The notes under the pieces: model-generated
Seen by the model: only the letters and a program-made list of their open reading frames with translations
What the model was told of the DNA's origin: nothing
The model's database searches: none
Translations under genes and position numbers: made by a program
Assembly (NCBI GenBank): GCA_900550445.1
Contig: URSF01000032.1
Span: 1 to 24,853, forward strand
Source: an uncultured Rhodospirillaceae bacterium
Lineage (GTDB): Bacteria; Pseudomonadota; Alphaproteobacteria; CAAGCB01; CAG-977
Direction of reading: 5' to 3'
Length of the DNA stretch: 24,853 nucleotides
Shown: in pieces, positions 15,507 to 22,484 of the stretch
Position numbering within the stretch: position 1 is the first letter of the stretch
Layout of the letters: each line of letters begins with the position of its first letter

Positions 15507-15902
15507 ATGGATATGGCAGAGCTGATTGAAAACTTTTCATTCCTGACCGACTGGGAAGACCGTTACGCTTACTTAATTGAATTGGGAAAAGATCTGCCGC
15601 CGATGAAACCCGAAGATAAAAACGACCGGACAAAGGTTGAAGGGTGTATGAGTCAGGTTTGGCTGAAAACGGAAATCAATAATGACGTTTTAAGCTTTGT
15701 CGGGGAAAGCGACGCGCATATCGTCCGCGGATTGATTGCCGTGCTGCGCATTATTTTGTCGGGCAAAACCAAAGAGGAAATCCGCCGGACGGACGTTGAA
15801 GCCGTTTTTAAACAATTAGGGTTGGAATCGCATCTCAGCCCGACGCGCCGCAACGGCTTTTTTGCCATGGTGGAACGTATTCAATCCGAAGCGCGGCAAT
15901 AA
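15507..15902 (+). CDS. sufE: Cysteine desulfuration protein SufE
   Basis: SufE accepts persulfide sulfur from the desulfurase SufS and passes it to the SufBCD scaffold for iron-sulfur cluster assembly in the cytoplasm. The protein has 131 residues. The sulfur-accepting Cys47 lies in the conserved KVEGCMSQVW motif. Further family landmarks are DWEDRYAYLIELGKDLPP near the start, SDAHIVRGLIAVL, and LGLESHLSPTRRNGF. AAAGGG precedes the ATG. No suf operon gene is in the window, so it stands alone, as is often seen outside enterics. The 251-bp gap upstream is AT-rich and holds only the preceding terminator and a short tandem 10-mer (15361-15380). Confidence 0.95.
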   Translation: MDMAELIENFSFLTDWEDRYAYLIELGKDLPPMKPEDKNDRTKVEGCMSQVWLKTEINNDVLSFVGESDAHIVRGLIAVLRIILSGKTKEEIRRTDVEAVFKQLGLESHLSPTRRNGFFAMVERIQSEARQ

Positions 15903-15985
15903 AAAAGCGGCGGCTGTCTGCGGTCTTGGTCCGTGCGAATCCGTTTTTATAAAAATACGGAAAAAATTTGACAGCTTAAAACCGT

Positions 15986-16007
15986 CCGTCGTTTTACGAA
16001 ACGGCGG
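15986..16007 (-). terminator. Possible terminator hairpin after the papain-like gene
   Basis: CCGTCGTTT (15986-15994) and AAACGGCGG (15999-16007) form a nine-base stem with one G-T pair and a four-base loop. On the - strand TTTT follows four bases after the stem. It lies 30 bases after the stop of the - strand gene at 16038. The U-run is short and displaced, so termination would be partial. Confidence 0.4.
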
Positions 16008-16037
16008 CTTGCGGAAAAACAACAATTCTTTAAAAGG

Positions 16038-16781
16038 TCAGCGTCCGGAAAATTTGTCTTTGATTTTATCAAAGAACGATTTTTTGCCCCAGACTTTTTC
16101 TTTATGGGCGTTTTTATCAACCAGCATATCGACGATGCGGTCGGTATTTAATTTTTCTTCGTAATTAAAAGTTCTGGTTCCTTCACGGATCATGACGGGC
16201 ATGGGTTTGGAACGCAGCTGATCCAATAACTTGGATTCGGGGGCTTTTTCTTTGCCGAACATTTCCCGGATTTTGTTTTTCGCTTTGAAAAAAGCCACTT
16301 CAACCCGCCGTTTCGTCAACAGAGCCCGCTTTTTCATCGTCAGCGTGTGCGGTGACAAAGCCATGACGGGACATTTGCCGACTCCGGCCGCGCGCAGAAT
16401 TGACGACGCTACCGTGGAACAGTTTGTTGAAAACAAACGATAAGTCATTTTTTTGTTTTTGATCTCGTCGACTTTTTTATGGGCGGCGTCAAATTGTTCA
16501 CGGGTGATCGGATAAACGATCGCTTCGTTGTATTCGGCAAATTTCGGAAAATCCTGCGACAGTTTTCCCGGGCAGCCGGTGATTTTCTGCAAAGGATTTT
16601 TGGCTTCGGAAAAGGAAAAGCTCCACAATGTTTCTTTGCCCGCTTCATCGGTCAGTCCGACAAAAGCATGCCCCGTGTGCGCCGTAATTCCCGAACGTTT
16701 AAAGGGATTGTATCCCGGTTTCAGCATTTCCAGCGGCGTGCAGACATATAAGGTTGCTTTGCAGTTTTTTTCATCGGACAT
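16038..16781 (-). CDS. Cytoplasmic permuted papain-fold protein, unknown substrate
   Basis: The protein has 247 residues and no signal peptide or membrane segment. A conserved-looking His in HTGHAFVGL (His38) precedes a Cys in FSTNCSTVASSIL (Cys121). This His-before-Cys order, with Cys at the start of a helix, is the layout of circularly permuted papain-like (NlpC/P60 superfamily) enzymes such as PPPDE, LRAT-like and DUF4105 proteins, which act as thiol hydrolases or acyltransferases. The C-terminal 100 residues are basic and helical, ending KKSFFDKIKDKFSGR, and may bind membrane or nucleic acid. CAGGGA precedes the ATG. It is transcribed alone from a promoter at 16810-16838. I do not recognise the exact family; enzymatic activity is inferred from motifs only. 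Confidence 0.85.
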   Translation of the reverse strand: MSDEKNCKATLYVCTPLEMLKPGYNPFKRSGITAHTGHAFVGLTDEAGKETLWSFSFSEAKNPLQKITGCPGKLSQDFPKFAEYNEAIVYPITREQFDAAHKKVDEIKNKKMTYRLFSTNCSTVASSILRAAGVGKCPVMALSPHTLTMKKRALLTKRRVEVAFFKAKNKIREMFGKEKAPESKLLDQLRSKPMPVMIREGTRTFNYEEKLNTDRIVDMLVDKNAHKEKVWGKKSFFDKIKDKFSGR

Positions 16782-16809
16782 GAGCGTATTCCCTGATCAT
16801 TTTAAAGAA

Positions 16810-16838
16810 ATAATACATTTGTCCAAAAAATTTGTCCA
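16810..16838 (-). promoter_or_regulatory. Sigma-70-like promoter with direct repeats for the papain-like gene
   Basis: On the - strand TGGACA (16838-16833) and TATTAT (16815-16810) are 17 bases apart, about 30 bases from the start codon. The 9-mer ATTTGTCCA occurs twice on the + strand, at 16817-16825 and 16830-16838; one copy covers the -35 box and the other lies in the spacer. Confidence 0.45.
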
Positions 16839-16919
16839 GTTGTTTTTTTGATTCTTGCCTGACGGACAGGCTTTAATATACAGTCAGACAGGGAATTTTG
16901 TTCATAGGCGGGGCTTGTG

Positions 16920-17390
16920 ATGCTGTATTCATATATTATTGTTCCGAATAAAGTTTTGCGGGAAGGAATAAAAGCGCCGTTTTTGTTGAATGAACAGGAA
17001 CTGCGGCATTATGCCGGCCGGGCCGGGACAACCCGGAAAGCCGGAATTGAGGCTTATCTGGAAACGGTGTTTCCGGGCCGTTCGCGTGCGATATCGTGTC
17101 TGACGGAACGGGTTCCGGATACGGGCTGCCGGAAAATTCGGGAATTTAAAAGGCTGCGGGAATGTTTTTGTTTTTCCGAAGAAATTCTGAAAAATAAGGA
17201 AATTGTGGATTCTGTCTGGTTGATTGACGGGGACAATATTACTCCGGCAGCCGGTTTGGATTTTTCATCGCCGGCTTGGGAAACCGTGCGCGATGATGAT
17301 GATCTTTTTTTTAAACGAATCCGGCATTATATGCTGGTATTGAAAAACGGTTTTCTGCCGCCCGGATATATAAAAAAGGCTTCGGATTAA
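16920..17390 (+). CDS. Hypothetical protein of 156 residues
   Basis: I do not recognise the family. The protein starts MLYSYIIVPNKVLREGI, has a Cys-containing centre (AISCLTERVPDTGC, ECFCFSEEILKN), an acidic patch DDDD near residue 123, and an aromatic-basic end. No signal peptide or membrane segment is visible. The ATG at 16920 sits six bases after GGGG; a GTG directly before it (16917) is possible but poorly spaced. The opening (a short strand followed by REGI) is loosely like ADP-ribosyltransferase-type folds, but no motif confirms this. The last codons and stop lie inside the terminator hairpin. Confidence 0.7.
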   Translation: MLYSYIIVPNKVLREGIKAPFLLNEQELRHYAGRAGTTRKAGIEAYLETVFPGRSRAISCLTERVPDTGCRKIREFKRLRECFCFSEEILKNKEIVDSVWLIDGDNITPAAGLDFSSPAWETVRDDDDLFFKRIRHYMLVLKNGFLPPGYIKKASD

Positions 17391-17405
17391 CGAAGCCTTT
17401 TGATT
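17375..17405. terminator. Bidirectional terminator overlapping a stop codon
   Basis: AAAGGCTTCG (17375-17384) and CGAAGCCTTT (17391-17400) form a perfect 10-bp stem around GATTAA. The loop contains the last codon and the TAA stop of the + strand gene. The left A-run lets it also terminate the - strand transcript ending at 17406. Confidence 0.92.
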
Positions 17406-18170
17406 TTATAAATATTTGTCGCCCCAGGGCTTGGCCAGCCGCAGGATTTCGCCCATGGCCTCTTTTTCAAAGAAAGTATGATCCTTACCCCAGATGACTT
17501 TTGAAACCGTTTTCTGTCCGCAGCGGTATAAAACCTTGTCTGTCAGCAAATGGCCGCGGAACGGAACGGTCGTGTCTTCGGATCCGTGAACCAAAATAAA
17601 TTCCGGACGAGACAAAGACGGGTGGGATTCGACTTCGACGGCGTTAATCAAACAGCCGGCGATAATCATGGCGCCGCCTAAAGGAATTAATGTTCCTTCG
17701 GGACTCCAGTCCGCCAGCAAATCGGATTCCGCAATCATCTGAACGGCCAGCATGGCGCCTTGCGATACGCCGAAAATATAAGTGTCCTGCGCTCCGATTT
17801 TATGAAAATCCATGCGTTCACGGATAAATTCGATGACTTTCAACGCCGCTGAATTATACCAGTTATACATGCGCGTCAGCTTTTTCAAAGGCTTCTTTCC
17901 CAGTTTTTCGGGCGGAATCGTAAACCAGACGTCTTTGAAATTTTTCGGTATGCCAAACCATTGCCGGGCTTCTTCGTTGCCGTCCATCGGTTCCAGTCCG
18001 TCGGGAACGTAAAAAGCGGCGTTTGGCATTACCTGCTGCAATTCTTTGACAAACCAGGCGTTTGTTTCACCCGTTCCGCCCATGCCGTGCAGATAAATTA
18101 CCAGCTGGCGGGGCTTTTGGCCGTTTTCGGGCATTAAAACGGCGCTGTTCAGTAATGGTTTCCTTTTCAT
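17406..18170 (-). CDS. Alpha/beta hydrolase, phospholipase/carboxylesterase type
   Basis: The protein has 254 residues and is cytoplasmic. Landmarks are the oxyanion region YLHGMGGTGE (26-35), the nucleophile Ser136 in FGVSQGAML, Asp199 in VHGSEDTTVP and His231 in GKDHTFF. This is the layout of the YpfH/LYPLA-like serine esterase group, which cleaves acyl or short-chain esters; the natural substrate is unknown. The pheT stop and this ATG are separated by a single base (TGA-A-ATG), and AAGGAG lies inside the pheT end, so it is translated with pheST. I see no functional link to tRNA charging. Confidence 0.9.
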   Translation of the reverse strand: MKRKPLLNSAVLMPENGQKPRQLVIYLHGMGGTGETNAWFVKELQQVMPNAAFYVPDGLEPMDGNEEARQWFGIPKNFKDVWFTIPPEKLGKKPLKKLTRMYNWYNSAALKVIEFIRERMDFHKIGAQDTYIFGVSQGAMLAVQMIAESDLLADWSPEGTLIPLGGAMIIAGCLINAVEVESHPSLSRPEFILVHGSEDTTVPFRGHLLTDKVLYRCGQKTVSKVIWGKDHTFFEKEAMGEILRLAKPWGDKYL

Positions 18171-18171
18171 T

Positions 18172-20553
18172 TCAGCTCCTTAAAACGGCTCCGGTGGCAG
18201 CACTGACGGCTCCGACGACACGACGACAAACGCTTTCGATTTCTTCGTCCGTCATCGTTTTTTCCACCGGCTGAATCGTCAGCTGAATGGCGATTGATTT
18301 CTTATCGCCCAGATTTTCGCCTTCGTACAAGTCAAAAACGGAAACGTCCGTAATTAACGCCTTGTCCGTATTTTTAGCCGCGGCGACGATTTTTTCCGCT
18401 TCTGCGGAACGCGGCGCCAAAAAGGCCAGGTCGCGCACAATCGGCGTAAAGGCGGACAGTTTTAAAGGTTTCTGCCCTTTGCCGTTTTTCTTTTTTGCAG
18501 GCGGCAGGCGGCCTAAAAAGACTTCGCAGGCGCAGACAGGCGTTTTAACGTCCAGCGCTTTCAATACTTTCGGGTGAAGCTCGCCGAAATAAGCCAGAAC
18601 CGTTTTGCCGATTTTCACCGCGCCCGAACGGCCGGGGTGATACCAAGCCGGCGCTTCGCGCGTGATTTGAACGTTCTGCGGCGCTTCGGCGGCGTCCAAA
18701 GCCGCCAAAACGTCCGCTTTGGCGTCAAAAACGTCGACCGGACGTTGAGATACGGCCCAGTGCCGAGGCCCGTTCTGACCGAAGCGAAGCATACAGGCGA
18801 CCGTTTCCTGTTCCATCGGCTTGAAACCGAAGAACTGCGGGCCGACTTCAAACAGGCAGCCGTCCGGCATGCCTTTGGCGATATTGGATCGCGCCGCCGC
18901 AATTAAGTTCGGCAGCAGATTCGGGCGCATTTCATTTAAATCCGCGCTGATCGGATTAGCGATCAAAACAGGCTGCGCCGTGCGGAAAGCCTCAGCGTCT
19001 TTGGACGACATAAATGACCAGGTAATCGTCTGATAACCGCCCCGTCCGGCCAAAGCCCTGCGGACGGAAGCTTCACGGCGCTGTGCGGGCTGCAGTATTC
19101 CGTGAATACCGTTCGGCCGCGGCAGCTCCAAAGCCGGCAGTTTGTCATATCCGTAAATACGCAATACTTCTTCAACCAGATCATGAACGCCGGAAATGTC
19201 GGAACGCCATGTCGGGCGGACAACGGAAAAGATTCCGTTTGCGGCCGTGACCGCACAGCCCAGTTTTTCCAGAATTTCACGGCATTTTTCAGCGGGGATA
19301 TCAACGCCGCACAACTGTTTTACCCGCTGCGGATCAAACAAAATCGGCGCCGGTTTTTCAGGTTCTTTGCCGGTAATAATAATTTCGGAACATTCGCCGC
19401 CGCACAGATCCATAATCATTTGCGCCGCCAGTTCCGCTCCGCAGCCGATTGTCGACGCGGGATCAATGCCGCGTTCAAAACGCTGGCGCGAATCGGAAGT
19501 TAAAATCAGTTTTTGGCCGGTTTTGGCAATGCTTTCCGGTTCAAAGTAGGCCGATTCCAAAAGCACTCGCGTCGTACCGTCCTGACAGCCGGAAACTTCG
19601 CCGCCCATGATGCCTCCGATTGATTCAACGCCGTTTTCATCGGCAATGACAACCATACCTTCCGACAAAGTATACTCTTTACCGTCCAAAGCCAGCAGTT
19701 TTTCGCCGTCTTTGGCGGATCGGACAGTGATCTGCCCTTTTACTTTGTCAGCGTCAAAAACATGCAAAGGACGGCCGAACGTAATGTTAAAATAGTTCGT
19801 CACGTCAACCAGAGCGGAAATCGGCCGCAACCCGACGGCTGTCAGACGATCCTGAATCCACTTTGGCGACGGGCCGTTTTTAACGTTTTTGATTTCACGC
19901 AGGGTAAAGAACGGCGCGCCCGTTTCAACGGCTTCGTTAACCAGCTTGACGGCCGTTTTAAAGCTTGTATGAACCGGCTTGATTTCCGGTGTTTTCAGCG
20001 TTCCCAGCCCTGAGGCCGCCAGATCGCGGGCAATGCCGTATACGCTCATGCAGTCGCCGCGATTGGGGGTGATGGAAACGTCAAACACGGGATCGGACGG
20101 ATAAACGGTTGTGATTGACGCGCCGACAACCGCATCGGCGGGACATTCGATGATTCCCGTATGATCGGGCCCGACGCCCAGTTCGTCTTCGGCGCACATC
20201 ATGCCGCAGCTTTCAACGCCGCGGATCTTGCCGGCTTTTAATTTATCCCCGAAAGCGGGCACATAATCGCCCAGACGAGCCAGTATCCCTTTCATTCCCG
20301 CGCGCGCGTTCGGTGCGCCGCACACAATTTGCAGCAGTTCTTTTCCCGTGTTGACTTTTAAAACATGCAGATGATCCGAATCGGGGTGCGCAACACATTC
20401 GTCAACACTGACGACGATTAAATCTTTGACCGCGGCCAAAGGATCAATCACTTCTTCAACTTCCAGCCCGATGGCCGTTAAACGTTCGGCGATTTCATCA
20501 ACGCCCGCATCGGTATCCAAAAAATCTTTTAACCAGGAAAGTGTGAATTTCAT
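18172..20553 (-). CDS. pheT: Phenylalanyl-tRNA synthetase beta subunit
   Basis: With PheS it forms the alpha2-beta2 enzyme that charges tRNA-Phe. The protein has 793 residues, the normal bacterial length. It opens MKFTLSWLKDFLDT, followed by an EMAP-like tRNA-binding domain (about 40-150, with VAHPDSDHLHVLKVNTG), B3/B4 editing and B5 domains in the middle, a catalytic-like core (about 480-680), and a C-terminal ferredoxin-fold anticodon-binding domain (about 700-793, LSAFTPIVRDLAFL). The ATG overlaps the pheS stop as ATGA, with GGGAGGAAAC in the pheS tail as ribosome-binding site. A hydrolase gene follows one base after the stop. Confidence 0.97.
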   Translation of the reverse strand: MKFTLSWLKDFLDTDAGVDEIAERLTAIGLEVEEVIDPLAAVKDLIVVSVDECVAHPDSDHLHVLKVNTGKELLQIVCGAPNARAGMKGILARLGDYVPAFGDKLKAGKIRGVESCGMMCAEDELGVGPDHTGIIECPADAVVGASITTVYPSDPVFDVSITPNRGDCMSVYGIARDLAASGLGTLKTPEIKPVHTSFKTAVKLVNEAVETGAPFFTLREIKNVKNGPSPKWIQDRLTAVGLRPISALVDVTNYFNITFGRPLHVFDADKVKGQITVRSAKDGEKLLALDGKEYTLSEGMVVIADENGVESIGGIMGGEVSGCQDGTTRVLLESAYFEPESIAKTGQKLILTSDSRQRFERGIDPASTIGCGAELAAQMIMDLCGGECSEIIITGKEPEKPAPILFDPQRVKQLCGVDIPAEKCREILEKLGCAVTAANGIFSVVRPTWRSDISGVHDLVEEVLRIYGYDKLPALELPRPNGIHGILQPAQRREASVRRALAGRGGYQTITWSFMSSKDAEAFRTAQPVLIANPISADLNEMRPNLLPNLIAAARSNIAKGMPDGCLFEVGPQFFGFKPMEQETVACMLRFGQNGPRHWAVSQRPVDVFDAKADVLAALDAAEAPQNVQITREAPAWYHPGRSGAVKIGKTVLAYFGELHPKVLKALDVKTPVCACEVFLGRLPPAKKKNGKGQKPLKLSAFTPIVRDLAFLAPRSAEAEKIVAAAKNTDKALITDVSVFDLYEGENLGDKKSIAIQLTIQPVEKTMTDEEIESVCRRVVGAVSAATGAVLRS

Positions 20554-21644
20554 CGTTTGTTTCCTCCCGTCATACTCAGTCCCGATCCCGTCGAGGGAAT
20601 GTCTAATGGAACGAATCCGTAATGTTTAATCCAGCGCAGATCGGATTCAAAGAAGGTGCGCAGGTCAGGAATGGCATATTTCAGCATAGCCAGACGATCC
20701 AGCCCGATACCGAAAGCGAATCCCTGATAAACGTCGGGATCAATATTGCAGGCTTTCAATACGTTCGGGTGCACCATGCCGCACCCCAGAATTTCCAGCC
20801 AATCGCTGCCGGCGCCGATTTTTAATTCTCCGCCGGCGCGCGAACAACCGATGTCCATTTCGGCCGACGGTTCCGTAAACGGGAAAAAGGACGGACGGAA
20901 ACGAACGGGTACATCGTCCAGTTCAAAAAACGTTTTGACAAATTCAATCAGACAGCCTTTTAAGTGCGCCATATTGGTTTCTTTATCGACAATCAACCCT
21001 TCCACCTGATGAAACATCGGCGCGTGCGTCGCGTCGTAGTCGCAGCGGTAAGTTCTGCCCGGCACGATCACGCGGACGGGCGGGGTCTGTTTTTCCATGG
21101 TGCGGATCTGAACGGCCGACGTTTGCGTGCGGACAATAAATTTGTCGCCGTTTTCTTCGCCTTTCAGGTAAAAAGTATCCTGCATCTGGCGGGCAGGGTG
21201 GTTTTTCGGCGTGTTCAAAGCGGTGAAGTTGTGAAAATCGTCTTCGATATCGGGGCCTTCGGCAACTTCAAATCCCATTTGGCCGAAAATGGCGACGACT
21301 TCGTCATACGTTTGATACAACGGGTGAATGCGGCCTTGTTTTTCCGGACGCACGGGCAGAGTAATATCGACGGCTTCACGGGCCAGACGAGCATTGATTT
21401 CCGCTTCTTCCAACTGTTCTTTTTTATTTTCGATTGCTTCTGCCAAAGCGTTTTTAATCGTATTAAACTGCTGTCCCGCGGCTTTGCGTTCTTCAGGCGC
21501 CATCGCCCCCAGAGATTTCATTTTTTCGGTAATAACGCCTTTTTTTCCCAGAACGGAAACGCGCACGGCGTCCAGATCCGTCAAAGTCGCGGCCTGTTCC
21601 ACCTGTTTTAGCAGTTGTGTTTGCAGTGTGTCCAATTCACTCAT
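20550..21644 (-). CDS. pheS: Phenylalanyl-tRNA synthetase alpha subunit
   Basis: This is the catalytic subunit, 364 residues. An N-terminal coiled coil (about 1-90) that contacts tRNA is followed by the class II core: motif 2 around VPGRTYRCDYDATHAPMF (194-211) with FHQVEGL, and motif 3 in GFAFGIGLDRLAMLKY (308-323). The chain continues about 20 residues past the usual HYGF end with a Ser/Gly-rich tail, SGLSMTGGNKR. AAGGATT lies nine bases before the ATG. It is 70 bases behind rplT, and a GC-rich hairpin stands between them. Confidence 0.97.
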   Translation of the reverse strand: MSELDTLQTQLLKQVEQAATLTDLDAVRVSVLGKKGVITEKMKSLGAMAPEERKAAGQQFNTIKNALAEAIENKKEQLEEAEINARLAREAVDITLPVRPEKQGRIHPLYQTYDEVVAIFGQMGFEVAEGPDIEDDFHNFTALNTPKNHPARQMQDTFYLKGEENGDKFIVRTQTSAVQIRTMEKQTPPVRVIVPGRTYRCDYDATHAPMFHQVEGLIVDKETNMAHLKGCLIEFVKTFFELDDVPVRFRPSFFPFTEPSAEMDIGCSRAGGELKIGAGSDWLEILGCGMVHPNVLKACNIDPDVYQGFAFGIGLDRLAMLKYAIPDLRTFFESDLRWIKHYGFVPLDIPSTGSGLSMTGGNKR

Positions 21645-21671
21645 TGCCGATAATCCTTATGTTTGTTAAGC

Positions 21672-21699
21672 AAAAGGGGCGCAGCGCGCCCCTTTTTTT
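21672..21699. terminator. Terminator or attenuator between rplT and pheS
   Basis: GGGGCGC (21676-21682) and GCGCCCC (21686-21692) form a perfect GC-only stem with a three-base loop. On the transcribed - strand it is followed by only four T, so rplT transcripts should partly stop and partly read into pheST. On the + strand it is followed by seven T. I find no Phe-rich leader peptide like pheM. Confidence 0.8.
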
Positions 21700-21714
21700 A
21701 ATGCATTCCGATGC

Positions 21715-22071
21715 TTAGTTCAGAGCCGCCTTGACCTGTTCGACGACTTTGGCAAACGCTGCCGGCTGATTCATCGCCAGATCGGCCAGAATTTTTCTGT
21801 CCATTTCGATGCCTGTTTTGTGCAGTCCGTTAATGAACTTGGAATACGTCAATCCGTATTCGCGCACACCGGCGTTAATGCGCTGAATCCACAAAGCGCG
21901 GAAGTTGCTTTTTTTCTTGCGGCGGTCACGGTAAGCATACTGCAGACCTTTTTCGACCTTTTCCAGAGCGATGCGGTACAGCTTGGAATTGCTTTCGCGA
22001 TAACCTTTGGCAAGTTTTAAAATCTTTTTGTGCTTGAAATGAGCGGTCACACCGCGTTTTACACGAGCCAT
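21715..22071 (-). CDS. rplT: 50S ribosomal protein L20
   Basis: L20 binds 23S rRNA early in large-subunit assembly and in several bacteria represses its own operon. The protein has 118 residues, normal length, starting MARVKRGVTAHFKHKK, a basic N-terminal extension followed by the helical globular half (DLAMNQPAAFAKVVEQVK at the end). AAGGAGA precedes the ATG. It is 12 bases behind rpmI. Confidence 0.98.
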   Translation of the reverse strand: MARVKRGVTAHFKHKKILKLAKGYRESNSKLYRIALEKVEKGLQYAYRDRRKKKSNFRALWIQRINAGVREYGLTYSKFINGLHKTGIEMDRKILADLAMNQPAAFAKVVEQVKAALN

Positions 22072-22083
22072 TTTCTTTTCTCC

Positions 22084-22281
22084 TTAATTATACGGCATGA
22101 AACGATCGATGATTTTGAAATCGCATTCACGCAACAATGTCGTGCCGCGCGCTTTGCGTTTCATTTTCGTGCCTTTGGAAATCAAACGATGGCGTTTGCA
22201 GGCGTATCCGTGCTTGATCGCGCCGGATCCCGTGCGGGCAAAACGCTTTTTGACCGAGCTTTTTGTTTTTAATTTGGGCAT
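22084..22281 (-). CDS. rpmI: 50S ribosomal protein L35
   Basis: The protein has 65 residues, the normal L35 length, with the family opening MPKLKTKSSVKKRFARTGSG and a Lys/Arg-rich body. CAAGGAGA precedes the ATG. It is the first gene of the rpmI-rplT-pheST transcript. infC, which often precedes rpmI in other bacteria, is not here; an unrelated envelope gene lies upstream instead. Confidence 0.98.
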   Translation of the reverse strand: MPKLKTKSSVKKRFARTGSGAIKHGYACKRHRLISKGTKMKRKARGTTLLRECDFKIIDRFMPYN

Positions 22282-22316
22282 TTCCGTCTCCTTGATAAAA
22301 ATGATTTAACGGTTCG

Positions 22317-22353
22317 GCGTTTTCAGGCTGCCCTGATATAGCCCGGAAAACGC
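22317..22353 (-). promoter_or_regulatory. Hairpin in the rpmI-rplT leader (candidate L20 autoregulatory element)
   Basis: On the transcribed strand GCGTTTTC pairs perfectly with GAAAACGC (8 bp) and encloses an inner GGCT/AGCC stem with a ten-base loop. A second small stem, CCCTT/AAGGG, lies just 5' (22358-22370). Both fall in the leader of about 90 bases between the promoter and rpmI. L20 is known to repress its operon through leader structures in E. coli and B. subtilis; whether this element does the same is inference. Confidence 0.5.
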
Positions 22354-22377
22354 GATTCCCTTCTTAAGGGGCTCTTT

Positions 22378-22406
22378 CTTATACGGTTTAATTCATTTGA
22401 TTGCAA
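22378..22406 (-). promoter_or_regulatory. Sigma-70-like promoter of rpmI-rplT
   Basis: TTGCAA (22406-22401) and TATAAG (22383-22378) are exactly 17 bases apart on the - strand. This is the best promoter match in the window. Transcription would start near 22371. Confidence 0.65.
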
Positions 22407-22484
22407 GTGTTATTTTAACGTTTGCAGAGTTTTGCCGTGACAAATTTTGGCAGTTGTTCCGTAAGAGAAAGAACAGGAAAAACG

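Noticed and set aside
15941..15960. Near-palindrome CCGTTTTTATAAAAATACGG after sufE
   Set aside because: AT-only core with an offset mismatch and no T-run after it; not a convincing terminator for sufE.
20964..21611. A 215-codon + strand open frame antisense to pheS
   Set aside because: Composition is that of a reverse-strand shadow (Phe/Arg/His-rich), there is no ribosome-binding site, and pheS is certain on the other strand.
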